A stretch of DNA of 32,230 bases from Thermoguttaceae bacterium (GTDB lineage: Bacteria; Planctomycetota; Planctomycetia; Pirellulales; Thermoguttaceae): contig JARKPK010000091.1 in NCBI GenBank assembly GCA_029975295.1, positions 1 to 32,230 on the forward strand, read 5' to 3'. Of the stretch, positions 25,150 to 32,230 are shown piece by piece. Position numbers and translations under genes: made by a program. Below the pieces are notes generated by a model that had not been told where the DNA came from, did not search any database, and saw nothing but the letters and a program-made list of their open reading frames with translations. Positions within the stretch are counted from its first letter, which is position 1. Each line of letters begins with the position of its first letter.

Positions 25150-26352
25150 TTATTCCGGCTTCGGTTCGGCCGGCGTTTTTTCCTCAACCGGACCGAGGAG
25201 CTTTTCCAAGTGCTCGTTGAGCTTTCGGCCCCGCGCTTCCAACGAAATCACCTTGCCGTCTTTTCCCACCAGCACCGTGGTTGGAATGGCGAAGATGCCG
25301 TAATACTCGACTGTGGGGCTCGGCTTGTCGTTGTTGAACACCGTCGCCCAGGCGATCTTTTCGTCGGCCACGTATTTTTCCAGCGGCTCTCGGCTGCGAT
25401 CGAGGCTGATGCCGACAATTTCGAACCCTTTGTCGCGGTACTGCTCGTAAACCTTCTTCAAGTGAGGCATTTCCGCCCGGCACGGACCGCACCAAGTGGC
25501 CCAGAAATCAACCAGCACGACCTTGCCCTTGTACTTCTCCCAATCGAACGGCTCGCCCGAGAGAAGCAATCCCTCGATCTTGATCTCGTTGCCGACCAAC
25601 TCCAGACGACGAACCACCCCTTCCATCAATCGGCCCAGACGCTGGATTCGTTCGTCTTCGGCCTTGATCAGCAGCTTGCCCATCTCGGTGTAGGTTTCGC
25701 GGGCCAGGGCGGGGTCGTCGGAACCCTCGGCCGCCTGTCCGGCCTCGATGGCCAACTCGGCGTTGTCGAGCGTCACTCCCTTGGAAAGATACTCTCGAAC
25801 CTCGCTGATGACGGCCCGAAGCTTTTCCGGCCCTTGATCGGCCGCCTCTTCCAACCGCGACGAAAGCAGCAGTCCCTTCAGTTGCCCCGCCAACTTCTCT
25901 TTGCCGGCCTTGGTCAGGCTCGCTTCGAGATCCTGGAGCTTCTTGTTCACTTCCGGAATGCCCATCCGCGACATCATTGTGGCCGACATCTTTACGTAGC
26001 CCATCGCCTGCTCTTGCTGCTCGGCCGTCGCCTCGGTTTCCAGCACTTTCACTGCTGCTTGAAACACGGCCGGGTGCAACTTCTTGAGGAACGCGATGAT
26101 CGCTTCCCGGGTGGGCTCCTCGGGACGTTCCTTCTTCAGGCCCTCGATGTACTCGAGCAACTCCGTGGCCGATCCGTCGGGCACTTCGAATGGGTCTTTT
26201 TTCGGTTTCGCCTCTTCCGCCGGCGGCGCGGCCGGCTGACCGCCGGGGTTCAACTGCAAGATCACCGGCGGTTTCGCCTCGCCGGCAACCAACCACGGAA
26301 CCAAGCTGCAACAGAACAACGCCGTGCCGAACCACGCCAACGCACGCCTCAT
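25150..26352 (-). CDS. TlpA-like thioredoxin protein with helical N-terminal domain
   Basis: 400 residues. A signal peptide (about 1-24, MRRALAWFGTALFCCSLVPW) sends it across the membrane. A Pro/Ala-rich linker is followed by a long, mostly helical and charged region (about 55-255) with no known domain, and then a thioredoxin-like domain (about 265-385): DFWATWCGPCRAEMP with C288/C291, and the cis-proline P357 in FAIPTTVLVG. Such proteins reduce or transfer disulfides in the periplasm, often for cytochrome c or metal centre assembly. AAGG about 7 bases upstream supports the ATG at 26352. A 17-bp dyad lies about 100 bases upstream. Confidence 0.92.
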   Translation of the reverse strand: MRRALAWFGTALFCCSLVPWLVAGEAKPPVILQLNPGGQPAAPPAEEAKPKKDPFEVPDGSATELLEYIEGLKKERPEEPTREAIIAFLKKLHPAVFQAAVKVLETEATAEQQEQAMGYVKMSATMMSRMGIPEVNKKLQDLEASLTKAGKEKLAGQLKGLLLSSRLEEAADQGPEKLRAVISEVREYLSKGVTLDNAELAIEAGQAAEGSDDPALARETYTEMGKLLIKAEDERIQRLGRLMEGVVRRLELVGNEIKIEGLLLSGEPFDWEKYKGKVVLVDFWATWCGPCRAEMPHLKKVYEQYRDKGFEIVGISLDRSREPLEKYVADEKIAWATVFNNDKPSPTVEYYGIFAIPTTVLVGKDGKVISLEARGRKLNEHLEKLLGPVEEKTPAEPKPE

Positions 26353-26449
26353 AAGTCACCTTTCTTCCCCAAAGCCAACAACTCCCCACCGTGAGGATTG
26401 TCCTGGTCGCTTCACGTATCGGGGCGTTTGCTCGGCCCGGCGCGACCTT

Positions 26450-26466
26450 GGGGTATTCTATACCCC
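26450..26466. promoter_or_regulatory. 17-bp dyad upstream of the TlpA-like gene
   Basis: GGGGTAT (26450-26456), three bases, ATACCCC (26460-26466): a perfect 7-bp inverted repeat. On the minus strand it contains TAGAAT, five of six for a -10 box, but no matching -35 is seen. It is placed where a repressor or activator site for the minus-strand gene would be. Confidence 0.4.
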
Positions 26467-26617
26467 TGCCCTTGGACGAAACCATAGGCTGCGGAAAAAA
26501 CGCACCCCTCAAATCGGACGAATGAAACGACAAGCAACGCTACACCTCAGACCTTTCCGCCCCCCCTTTGGCCGATCTTCTCCGCTCACAGCCGATCTCT
26601 CAAGGGTGCAATCCTCC

Positions 26618-27388
26618 CTAGTTCAACGAACTCCGTCGCCGCCAAAGGTCGAACCAGCGAAACACGGGCTGTTTCGGAACGTCTTTCGGTGGGGCGGGCA
26701 ACAGCGATGGCGGCGTGCCCGCCCCCGCCCAGGGCGCGGCCGGGCCGGTTTCGTCGCCCGAGGCGGCGCCGGCATCTTCGAGCATTTCGTAGTACATCTG
26801 CGGCGAACACGGTCCGTATCGCTCGTTGACGAAAACATACTCATCGCATTCGGGCGTTACGGCAGCAGGCCCCAGCTTGCACTCCAACAACTCCGATCGC
26901 ACAAGTGGCGGGTGGATGCGGTCGATATACGCAACCACCGAGCCGAACCCGATCTCCTTTTCCTCCGAACGGTCGACCAGATCGCCGATTTGCGGGCCGC
27001 CCGCGCAAAACAGCCATGCCTGCTGGTGGGCGGGCAAGGGTTTGAAGTAAGTGATCCAGAGGCGACAATCAAAGTACTCCGGACAGGTCAGCTCGAAAAT
27101 GGTCGGCACATCCTCCGCGAAGGCTGGGGCCGGTGTCGGCGCTTGGGCAACCACAGCAGCCAGCCAAAAATCATCGGGCGGCCCCCATTCGTTGCCTTCC
27201 GGTTCCATCACGCGGCAGAGGCAAACCTTGGCCAAACCGTCGGCCACCGGGATGGCCAACCCCGACGATTGCCAAACAAGCCCCAGCGAACGAAAGTCCT
27301 CTGCGACCGTCGCTGGAAAGACCGTGGCCGCGACCAAATCGCGGAACACTCGCAAGGTGTCACGATCACGAGGGGTCAAGTACGTCAT
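26618..27388 (-). CDS. Unknown 256-residue protein
   Basis: No family recognised. ATG at 27388 follows a strong GGAGGA at 8 bases, which decides the start over an in-frame ATG at 27466. The protein has no signal or transmembrane segment. It is rich in Trp, Phe and Cys (TCPEYFDCRLW, AWLFCAGGP, LECKLGP, YGPCSPQMYYEM) and has a Pro-rich tail from about 213 ending in basic residues. A cysteine-rich metal or FeS site is possible but no CxxC pair is present. It lies downstream of a 387-base spacer and upstream of the TlpA-like gene, both on the minus strand. Confidence 0.75.
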   Translation of the reverse strand: MTYLTPRDRDTLRVFRDLVAATVFPATVAEDFRSLGLVWQSSGLAIPVADGLAKVCLCRVMEPEGNEWGPPDDFWLAAVVAQAPTPAPAFAEDVPTIFELTCPEYFDCRLWITYFKPLPAHQQAWLFCAGGPQIGDLVDRSEEKEIGFGSVVAYIDRIHPPLVRSELLECKLGPAAVTPECDEYVFVNERYGPCSPQMYYEMLEDAGAASGDETGPAAPWAGAGTPPSLLPAPPKDVPKQPVFRWFDLWRRRSSLN

Positions 27389-27775
27389 GAACCAATCCTC
27401 CGAACACTGGCCCAAACCCAAAACAAACGCTTGCGTCGCGGGCGGGGCAGAGCGACGCAAACACACACGACCCTCTACTTAAACAACTCGATGGTGGCGA
27501 TAATGACGCAAACGCTTATTTACGAATGAGTTGCGACCCAAAAAAACCACAATTCACGCACTGTATACTGCATAATATGAGCTTTGCGGAGCGATGGGCT
27601 GCCGGCTGCCTGGGCACGACAAACGCCAGGCGCCACGGCCACCGAGCCGATCAATACGATGGCCCCTGTCGCCATCGAGTGCGCGCACCCCAGGTCGGGC
27701 ATGTTGAGTAAGCCGAACGCCCGCCGGCGTCTGCTCGGGCGACTGCGGCGAACACCCGCTTTGATAGGAGAAGTG
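27389..27775. other. Divergent intergenic region, AT-rich centre
   Basis: 387 bases between the unknown minus-strand gene and a plus-strand methyltransferase. The AT-rich stretch 27500-27585 probably holds the promoters; CATAAT/TAATAT (about 27571-27578) can be read as a plus-strand -10, but the -35 matches are poor, and the minus-strand TAAATA is equally weak. A plus-strand frame from 27584 runs in phase into the methyltransferase but lacks a ribosome binding site. Confidence 0.35.
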
Positions 27776-28852
27776 ATGAACGCCTACGACGAGGAGCCGA
27801 TCGAAGCGGCATGCCCGGTTTGCGGTTGTTCGGAGGGCCGGCAGCTTTGGACCGTCGATTGCGCCGAATCGGCCCGGCATTTCGTCTTGCCCGAGGCCGA
27901 CCCGCAGCGACACGCCGAGCTGGCCTCGCACATCGCTTTGTTGTGGCAAGCCGATCGCTGCCGCGTGGTGCGCTGTTCGCGGTGCCGGTTCTGCTTCAGT
28001 TGGCCGTTTGTCGCCGGCGACGCCCGATTCTACGCCTTGGCCTATCCCAACCATGGCTACCCCAAGTGGAAATGGGAGTACGACGCCGCCCTCGATTGGA
28101 TCGCGGCCGGGCAAGCGTCCAACCTCGACCTTCTGGAAATCGGCGCCGGCAACGGGGCCTTTGCGGCCGCCTTGGTGGAGCGCGGAATCGCAAAGGATCG
28201 CATCGTTTGCACCGAATTCTCCGCCGGCGGACGGGCGGCCATCGGCGTCATGGGCATCCGTTGTTTGTCCGACGATGTGCGCGACCTGAGCGGTCCCGAC
28301 TGGTTCGCCCGCTTCGATCTGGTCTGCATGTTTCAGGTGCTCGAACACATGGATCGTCTCGACGAACTCTTCGCACGATTGGCCGCGCTGATTCGTCCGG
28401 GCGGACGGCTGATTGCGGCCGTGCCGAATCCGGCCATGATCGAGTTCAACGAACTCAACGGGGCGCTGCGCGACATGCCCCCGTGCCATGTCGGCCGATG
28501 GAACGCCGATTGCTTCGAGCAGATCGGGCGGCGCTTTGGGTTTCAGCTTGACCACAGCGCGGTCGAGCCGGGCCGGTGGACCGCCATGGCCAAACAATTC
28601 GTCGGCTACCGCCTGCTGCAACGCGCGCAAACGCCGGGAAGCTGGGCCAATCGCGCGTTTCGGCTGCGCTGGCGACCGCTGCGACGGGCGGCCCAGGCGA
28701 TCATGATGCTCGCGGCCGCAATCGGCGCATTGGGCCGTCTGCACCGTCTGCACCCAGACCTGGGCAACGCGATGATCGTTTGCCTGACGCGGCGGCCAAA
28801 TCGCGACGGACAATCTCCCGCCGCCAAATCATCGCCAGATGAAATGTGTTGA
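27776..28852 (+). CDS. SAM-dependent methyltransferase with N-terminal zinc-ribbon knuckles
   Basis: 358 residues. Cysteine pairs C13/C16 (CPVCGC) and C67/C70 (CSRC) flank a short variable part, the pattern of sugar C-methyltransferase and related class I enzymes. Motif I is EIGAGNG (121-127), the acidic residue is E147, and FQVLEHM (186-192) and IRPGGRLIAAVPNP (207-220) complete the Rossmann core. The C terminus has a hydrophobic helix (about 300-325), then a short tail. AGGAG is 6 bases before ATG 27776 and fixes the start. The natural substrate may be a nucleotide sugar or a lipid-linked glycan; that is inference. Confidence 0.88.
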   Translation: MNAYDEEPIEAACPVCGCSEGRQLWTVDCAESARHFVLPEADPQRHAELASHIALLWQADRCRVVRCSRCRFCFSWPFVAGDARFYALAYPNHGYPKWKWEYDAALDWIAAGQASNLDLLEIGAGNGAFAAALVERGIAKDRIVCTEFSAGGRAAIGVMGIRCLSDDVRDLSGPDWFARFDLVCMFQVLEHMDRLDELFARLAALIRPGGRLIAAVPNPAMIEFNELNGALRDMPPCHVGRWNADCFEQIGRRFGFQLDHSAVEPGRWTAMAKQFVGYRLLQRAQTPGSWANRAFRLRWRPLRRAAQAIMMLAAAIGALGRLHRLHPDLGNAMIVCLTRRPNRDGQSPAAKSSPDEMC

Positions 28853-28891
28853 CGGCGGTTGAAATGACGGCGGCGTGGAATTGGTCGATTA

Positions 28892-29009
28892 GGTGCCACT
28901 GCCGATTGGGTGCCACTGCCGGCTTGCCCGGCAGTGCGGGAAATCGGCCGATGCTACTCTACTTGTATTGGCACACAAACGGCCGATGCTGCCCTGCCGG
29001 CAGTGGCAC
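28892..29009. repeat. REP/MITE-like element with 13-bp inverted ends
   Basis: GTGCCACTGCCGG at 28910-28922 and its exact inverted copy at 28997-29009 bound a 100-base element. A shortened extra copy (GGTGCCACTGCCG, 28892-28904) precedes it. Within it, CACTGCCGG (28914-28922) and CCGGCAGTG (28928-28936) form a 9-bp hairpin, and CGGCCGATGCT occurs twice as a direct repeat (28945-28955 and 28980-28990). It sits between the ends of two converging genes, the usual place for REP sequences. No ORF is inside, so it would be non-autonomous. Confidence 0.6.
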
Positions 29010-29075
29010 TCAAGAACAGAGAGAATGCCCGGCAGAAGCGAAGGATGCCTGTTTCGACACGATAACGATGTCACA

Positions 29076-30464
29076 TCAGAGCAGGTGTCGGGCTTTGATT
29101 TCGAGATAGCGGTTGACCAGCGGGGCGGTCATTTCGTGAGGCAGCGCGTCGACCACCAACGCCGACCGGCGGCGCAGGTCGGCGATGAGCCGGTGCCGCC
29201 ACGAAAGGATTTCGGCCGCGGCGGCAGCGGCCCAGATTCCTTCGGGGCCGGGGTGTTCGTCGGCCACGGCGTCGAACAGAGTTTCGTCGCGCGGCAAGAC
29301 GGCCAGCGGCAGGTGGCGCCCGACGAGATTCGTCAGGTAGCCTTCGACGGCCTTGGCGTTCACGTCGTCGATCAGATTGGTAAGCAGCACGACCAGCGCC
29401 CGGCGGCGGCAGTGGGCCGCCAAATACCGGAAGGCGACGTCGTAGCGGGACTCGACCATGCGCGGGAATCGGTCGAACACGGCGTGCAGCAGGCGATTCA
29501 TCTGTTTTCCGCCCGACCGCGGCGGCACGAAGCGAGTGACTTCGTCGGAGAAGGCGATCAGACCGACGGCGTCGCCCTGCCGCAGGGCCACGTAGGCGAG
29601 CATCAGCGCGGCGTTGAGGGCGTGGTCGAGGAGGGTCAGCCCGCGCGAATGATTGGCCATCATTCGGCCGCAATCGAGCAGGAAGACGACGCGCTGGCTT
29701 TGGCTGCTTTGGTAGTCGCGGACGATCAGTTTGCGGCGTCGGGCGGTGGCGCGCCAGTCGATATGTTTGTGGTTGTCGTCGGTCGTGTAGTCGCGGAGCC
29801 GTTCGAATTCGTGGTCTTGGCCGACTCGGCGGGCACGGCGCACCCCCAGCAGGCTCAGCCGATCGGTGCGGGCCAGCAGCGAGAATTGCCGCAACTGCTG
29901 CATATCGGGATAGACGTTCAGCGGAGAAGCGAGCGGATAGACGATCCGTCTTCGCCACAGCCCCCAGTCGCTTTCGAATCGAACATGGCAGCCGTCGAGC
30001 CGAAAGGCGCCGCGGCGGGCCGCCCGCAGTTGGTAGCCGGCCGACACGCGACCGCGCGGTGCGATGGAGAGATCGAACTGGGCGGGCTGGGGATCAAGTT
30101 CGGGCCCGGCCCCGTCGCGGACGGCCAGGGTGAGCGTGCGGCGGCCGAGGTTGGCCAGGGTGAGCAACACGCGGTGCGGTTTTCGCAGCGACGCCACGCG
30201 GCCGCACTGCCGCTCGACGGCCAGATCGCCGGCGCGGGGCAGGCTGCGCAAATCGAAAGCGGCGGCCATTGCCCAGCCAACCCAAGCGGCCAGCGCCAGG
30301 GCGGCGCCCAGGTCGCCCAACAGAGCGGCCAGCGACAGCGCGCACGGCGCGGCCGCCAGCAGCCCGAGGCGCTGAGTCGGATAGACGCCGGCCGCCCAGG
30401 CCAGCGCCAGCAGAGGCGCAAGAACGCCCGCAACGGCCAGCAGAATGATCGCCAAGGCGGTCAT
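29076..30464 (-). CDS. DUF58 domain protein
   Basis: 462 residues. Two hydrophobic segments at the N terminus (about 3-24 and 32-70) anchor it. A beta-rich part follows, then the DUF58 signature RLRDYTTDDNHKHIDWRATARRR (222-244) and a von Willebrand-like part with DCGRMM (264-269), which lacks the serines of a full MIDAS site. These proteins act with MoxR ATPases; roles in envelope, cofactor insertion or stress are proposed. Its ATG (30464) overlaps the moxR TGA in an ATGA junction. Confidence 0.92.
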   Translation of the reverse strand: MTALAIILLAVAGVLAPLLALAWAAGVYPTQRLGLLAAAPCALSLAALLGDLGAALALAAWVGWAMAAAFDLRSLPRAGDLAVERQCGRVASLRKPHRVLLTLANLGRRTLTLAVRDGAGPELDPQPAQFDLSIAPRGRVSAGYQLRAARRGAFRLDGCHVRFESDWGLWRRRIVYPLASPLNVYPDMQQLRQFSLLARTDRLSLLGVRRARRVGQDHEFERLRDYTTDDNHKHIDWRATARRRKLIVRDYQSSQSQRVVFLLDCGRMMANHSRGLTLLDHALNAALMLAYVALRQGDAVGLIAFSDEVTRFVPPRSGGKQMNRLLHAVFDRFPRMVESRYDVAFRYLAAHCRRRALVVLLTNLIDDVNAKAVEGYLTNLVGRHLPLAVLPRDETLFDAVADEHPGPEGIWAAAAAAEILSWRHRLIADLRRRSALVVDALPHEMTAPLVNRYLEIKARHLL

Positions 30465-31708
30465 AGGCGAGGCACCTCGACCGTGCGGATCATTTCGTCG
30501 AGCAATTCGTCAGCCGTGTGGCCTTCGACCTCGGCTTCGGCGGAAAGGATGACCCGGTGGCGCAGGGCCGGTCGGGCCAGCAGGACCACGTCGTCGGGCA
30601 CGGCGTAATCACGCCCGAGAAACAGGGCGAGCGTGCGGACACCTTGCATCAGGGCCAGTCCGGCGCGGGGCGAGGCGCCCGCGTGAAACTGCGGCCATTG
30701 GCGCGTCAGCCGCACCAAGCTGTTGATATAGTGGACCAGCTTGGGATCGACGCGCACCGAGTTGGCGCCCTGGGCGGTGGCCAGGATTTCGGCGGGCACG
30801 GTCACTTGTTCGATCGTGGCGAGGCGATCGTCGAGTTCGCCCTGACGGCCGTGCATCATGAGAATGCCGGCTTCTTCGTCGGCCGAGGGGTAATCGATCA
30901 GCAGCTTGAACATGAAGCGGTCGAGTTGCGCCTCGGGGAGGTTGTAGGTGCCCTCCGATTCAATCGGGTTCTGCGTGGCGAGCACCAAGAAAGGCCGCTC
31001 GAGCTTGTGGCTGACGCCGTCGACGGTCACCCGATACTCTTGCATGATTTCGAGCAAAGCGGCGTGGGTTTTGGCGGGCGATCGGTTGATCTCGTCGGCC
31101 AGCAGCAGTTGGGTGAAGACGGGACCGGGACGGAAGCGGAACTCCTGCGTTTTGGCGTCGAAAACCGGGGCCCCGGTGATGTCGGAAGGCATCAGGTCGG
31201 CCGTGAACTGGATGCGACCGAAGCGGCATCCCAGGGTGCGGCCCAGCGCGCGCACGAACAGGGTCTTTCCGAGCCCGGGCACACTTTCGATGAGAACATG
31301 CCCCTGCGAAAACAGCGCCACAAGCACACCGAGCACCAGTTCGTCTTGACCGACGAACACCTTGCGCAATTCGGTTTGAATGCGTTCAAAAAGCCGTCGG
31401 GCGGCAGCTGCGGGCCCGCCCGGGGGCATTCCGCCCGGTGCAGGCCGAGGCGACGGCGGAGTGGGCGCAGGCGCGGCCGGTGCGGCGGGTCGCGACGCGG
31501 GGCCCTCGGCGGCCGCAGCTCGCACCACCGCGCCGGGCACGGTTGCCGCCGGCGGCGAAGCGGGCGGTTGCGCAGCAGGGGGCAACGGCCCCGGCGGCGC
31601 TGGGGAGGCGGGCGATGCCGGCAAGGCGCTGGGCGGCGCAGCCGGACGAGCAGCGGCAGGCGGTTGTGGACCAACCGGCCGGGGTTGATTCGGTTGCGGG
31701 TTTTCCAT
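30461..31708 (-). CDS. MoxR-family AAA ATPase with long Pro/Ala-rich N terminus
   Basis: 415 residues; typical MoxR proteins are about 320-330. The first 95 or so residues are almost only Pro, Ala, Gly, Ser (disordered). The ATPase follows: Walker A ESVPGLGKT (141-149, K148), RIQFTADLMPSDITG (165-179), Walker B LLLADEINR (201-209), ATQNPIESEGTYNLPEAQLDRF with sensor features, and a helical lid. It is a putative chaperone for metal insertion or complex assembly. ATG 31708 has AAGGA 10 bases upstream; an internal ATG at 31429 (GGCGGA upstream) would give a normal-length MoxR, so the extension is not certain. Confidence 0.92.
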   Translation of the reverse strand: MENPQPNQPRPVGPQPPAAARPAAPPSALPASPASPAPPGPLPPAAQPPASPPAATVPGAVVRAAAAEGPASRPAAPAAPAPTPPSPRPAPGGMPPGGPAAAARRLFERIQTELRKVFVGQDELVLGVLVALFSQGHVLIESVPGLGKTLFVRALGRTLGCRFGRIQFTADLMPSDITGAPVFDAKTQEFRFRPGPVFTQLLLADEINRSPAKTHAALLEIMQEYRVTVDGVSHKLERPFLVLATQNPIESEGTYNLPEAQLDRFMFKLLIDYPSADEEAGILMMHGRQGELDDRLATIEQVTVPAEILATAQGANSVRVDPKLVHYINSLVRLTRQWPQFHAGASPRAGLALMQGVRTLALFLGRDYAVPDDVVLLARPALRHRVILSAEAEVEGHTADELLDEMIRTVEVPRL

Positions 31709-31808
31709 GGAAGCGGATTCCTTGCGTTGGTTGACAACCCGGCGCGGCGCCGGGGCGGAACAACTAAAGGCGCGACGATCGGCACGGGCCGTCGTTCGGT
31801 TCGCCACG

Positions 31809-31828
31809 CGGCGGGTTGTTGCCCGCCG
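31809..31828. terminator. Hairpin just after the DUF4350 gene
   Basis: CGGCGGG (31809-31815), loop TTGTTG, CCCGCCG (31822-31828): a perfect 7-bp stem a few bases past the DUF4350 stop (31833-31835, minus strand) and 100 bases upstream of moxR. It lacks a T tract; it may attenuate or protect the transcript. Confidence 0.35.
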
Positions 31829-31832
31829 GTTG

Positions 31833-32230
31833 TCATTTCTCCGTGTCCGATTGGTCGCTCGGCCGAAGCGAGGCAGCGGCCTTGCTGAGAGTCGGCGGCG
31901 CACCGGTCGGCAACGGGCCTGCGTGCGGGGCGTGCCCGCGTTTCGATTCGCCGGTGAGCTGACGATAGAGCAACAATTGCCGCATGGCGTAGCTTTGGTC
32001 GCCGGTTTTTTTCAGCAAAGCGGCGACGGCCGCCAGATGACGCCCGAAGTCGGTGGTCGGCGCTTCCTCAAGCGTTTTTCGCGGGCCGAACGGCATGGCG
32101 TAGTGCATGCACAACAGGGCTGCCAGCATCAATCCGCTCAGAAACACCCAAAGATACGGGGGCTTGGCCAAAATGCTCAACCCGCCGCTGGCGGCCTGCG
32201 GTTCGGGCATGTCGCTTAGCGGCGGTCCTC
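31833..32230 (-). CDS. DUF4350-type membrane protein, 3' part only
   Basis: The frame runs open to the window's right edge, so the N-terminal part is missing; a Met at 32210 is internal, preceded in phase by GPPLSD. Visible: a transmembrane helix (about 20 residues, YLWVFLSGLMLAALLCMHYA), then DFGRHLAAVAALLKKTGDQSYAMRQLLLYR, the short helical end of DUF4350 proteins. The tail is Pro/Ser/Ala-rich and polar. DUF4350 proteins are regularly encoded before MoxR and DUF58, as here, and are thought to belong to the same complex. Confidence 0.8.
   Translation of the reverse strand, partial: GPPLSDMPEPQAASGGLSILAKPPYLWVFLSGLMLAALLCMHYAMPFGPRKTLEEAPTTDFGRHLAAVAALLKKTGDQSYAMRQLLLYRQLTGESKRGHAPHAGPLPTGAPPTLSKAAASLRPSDQSDTEK

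Noticed and set aside
27584-27775. N-terminal extension of the zinc-ribbon methyltransferase
   Set aside because: In-frame but without ribosome binding site; AGGAG stands 6 bases before ATG 27776 and the cysteine pair begins there.
28893-30608. 571-residue plus-strand open frame
   Set aside because: Antisense to DUF58; no start signal and no protein-like motifs, and it begins inside the repeat element.

Overview
The window reads as a piece of a GC-rich planctomycete chromosome, most likely from the order Pirellulales or a relative. The evidence is the family mix: DUF1080 and DUF6807 secreted proteins, a Minf_1886-type protein beside a PSP1/RicT protein, CsrA, a DUF4350-MoxR-DUF58 cluster, several small proteins of planctomycete type, and short operons separated by gene-poor spacers of 200-600 bases. 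I recognise no rRNA, tRNA, CRISPR array, prophage or transposase. The organism call is inference from gene content, not from a marker gene.

Layout. 1-2666 (+): a coiled-coil/zinc-ribbon membrane protein, a small cupin, and a coupled pair (putative lipoprotein and DUF4230 membrane protein). 2827-4470 (-): a secreted TIM-barrel glycosidase-like protein. 4952-6589 (+): a membrane-anchored protein whose stop overlaps the thiS start, then thiG (thiazole branch of thiamine synthesis). 6615-8271 (-): hydrogenase maturation endopeptidase, a cyclic-nucleotide-binding protein, a doubtful 68-residue ORF and hypA, with no hydrogenase structural genes. 8685-11157: a secreted DUF6807 protein, a small conserved protein, csrA, and a 71-residue conserved protein. 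11761-16108: YjbQ, DNA polymerase III delta prime, a NusG-family paralog and glmS. 16158-18456: a Dabb-domain protein, a secreted DUF1080 protein and a corrinoid protein. 18747-20494 (-): RicT-like PSP1 protein, Minf_1886 protein and a 52-residue membrane protein coupled to it. 20809-24283 (-): a very large secreted protein and a SAM methyltransferase. 24458-27388 (-): NikR with a histidine-rich tail, a TlpA-like thioredoxin and an unknown protein. 27776-28852 (+): a zinc-ribbon SAM methyltransferase. 28892-29009: a repeat element with 13-bp inverted ends. 29076-32230 (-): DUF58, MoxR and the 3' part of a DUF4350 gene.

Themes. Nickel handling appears twice: HypA plus endopeptidase, and a NikR carrying 11 extra histidines. 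Thiamine appears twice: ThiS/ThiG and YjbQ. Four secreted or exported proteins (glycosidase-like, DUF6807, DUF1080, and the 826-residue protein) fit a polysaccharide-degrading life style. DUF4350, MoxR and DUF58 form the usual envelope-related chaperone-like cluster. Several gene pairs overlap by ATGA or TGATG, which supports small genes that would otherwise be doubtful.

No single region clearly proves a new system. The best leads are the hydrogenase-maturation cluster without a hydrogenase, the membrane protein translationally fused to thiS, the RicT/Minf_1886/microprotein set, the NusG paralog with dyad sites in its upstream region, and the inverted-repeat element at 28892-29009.
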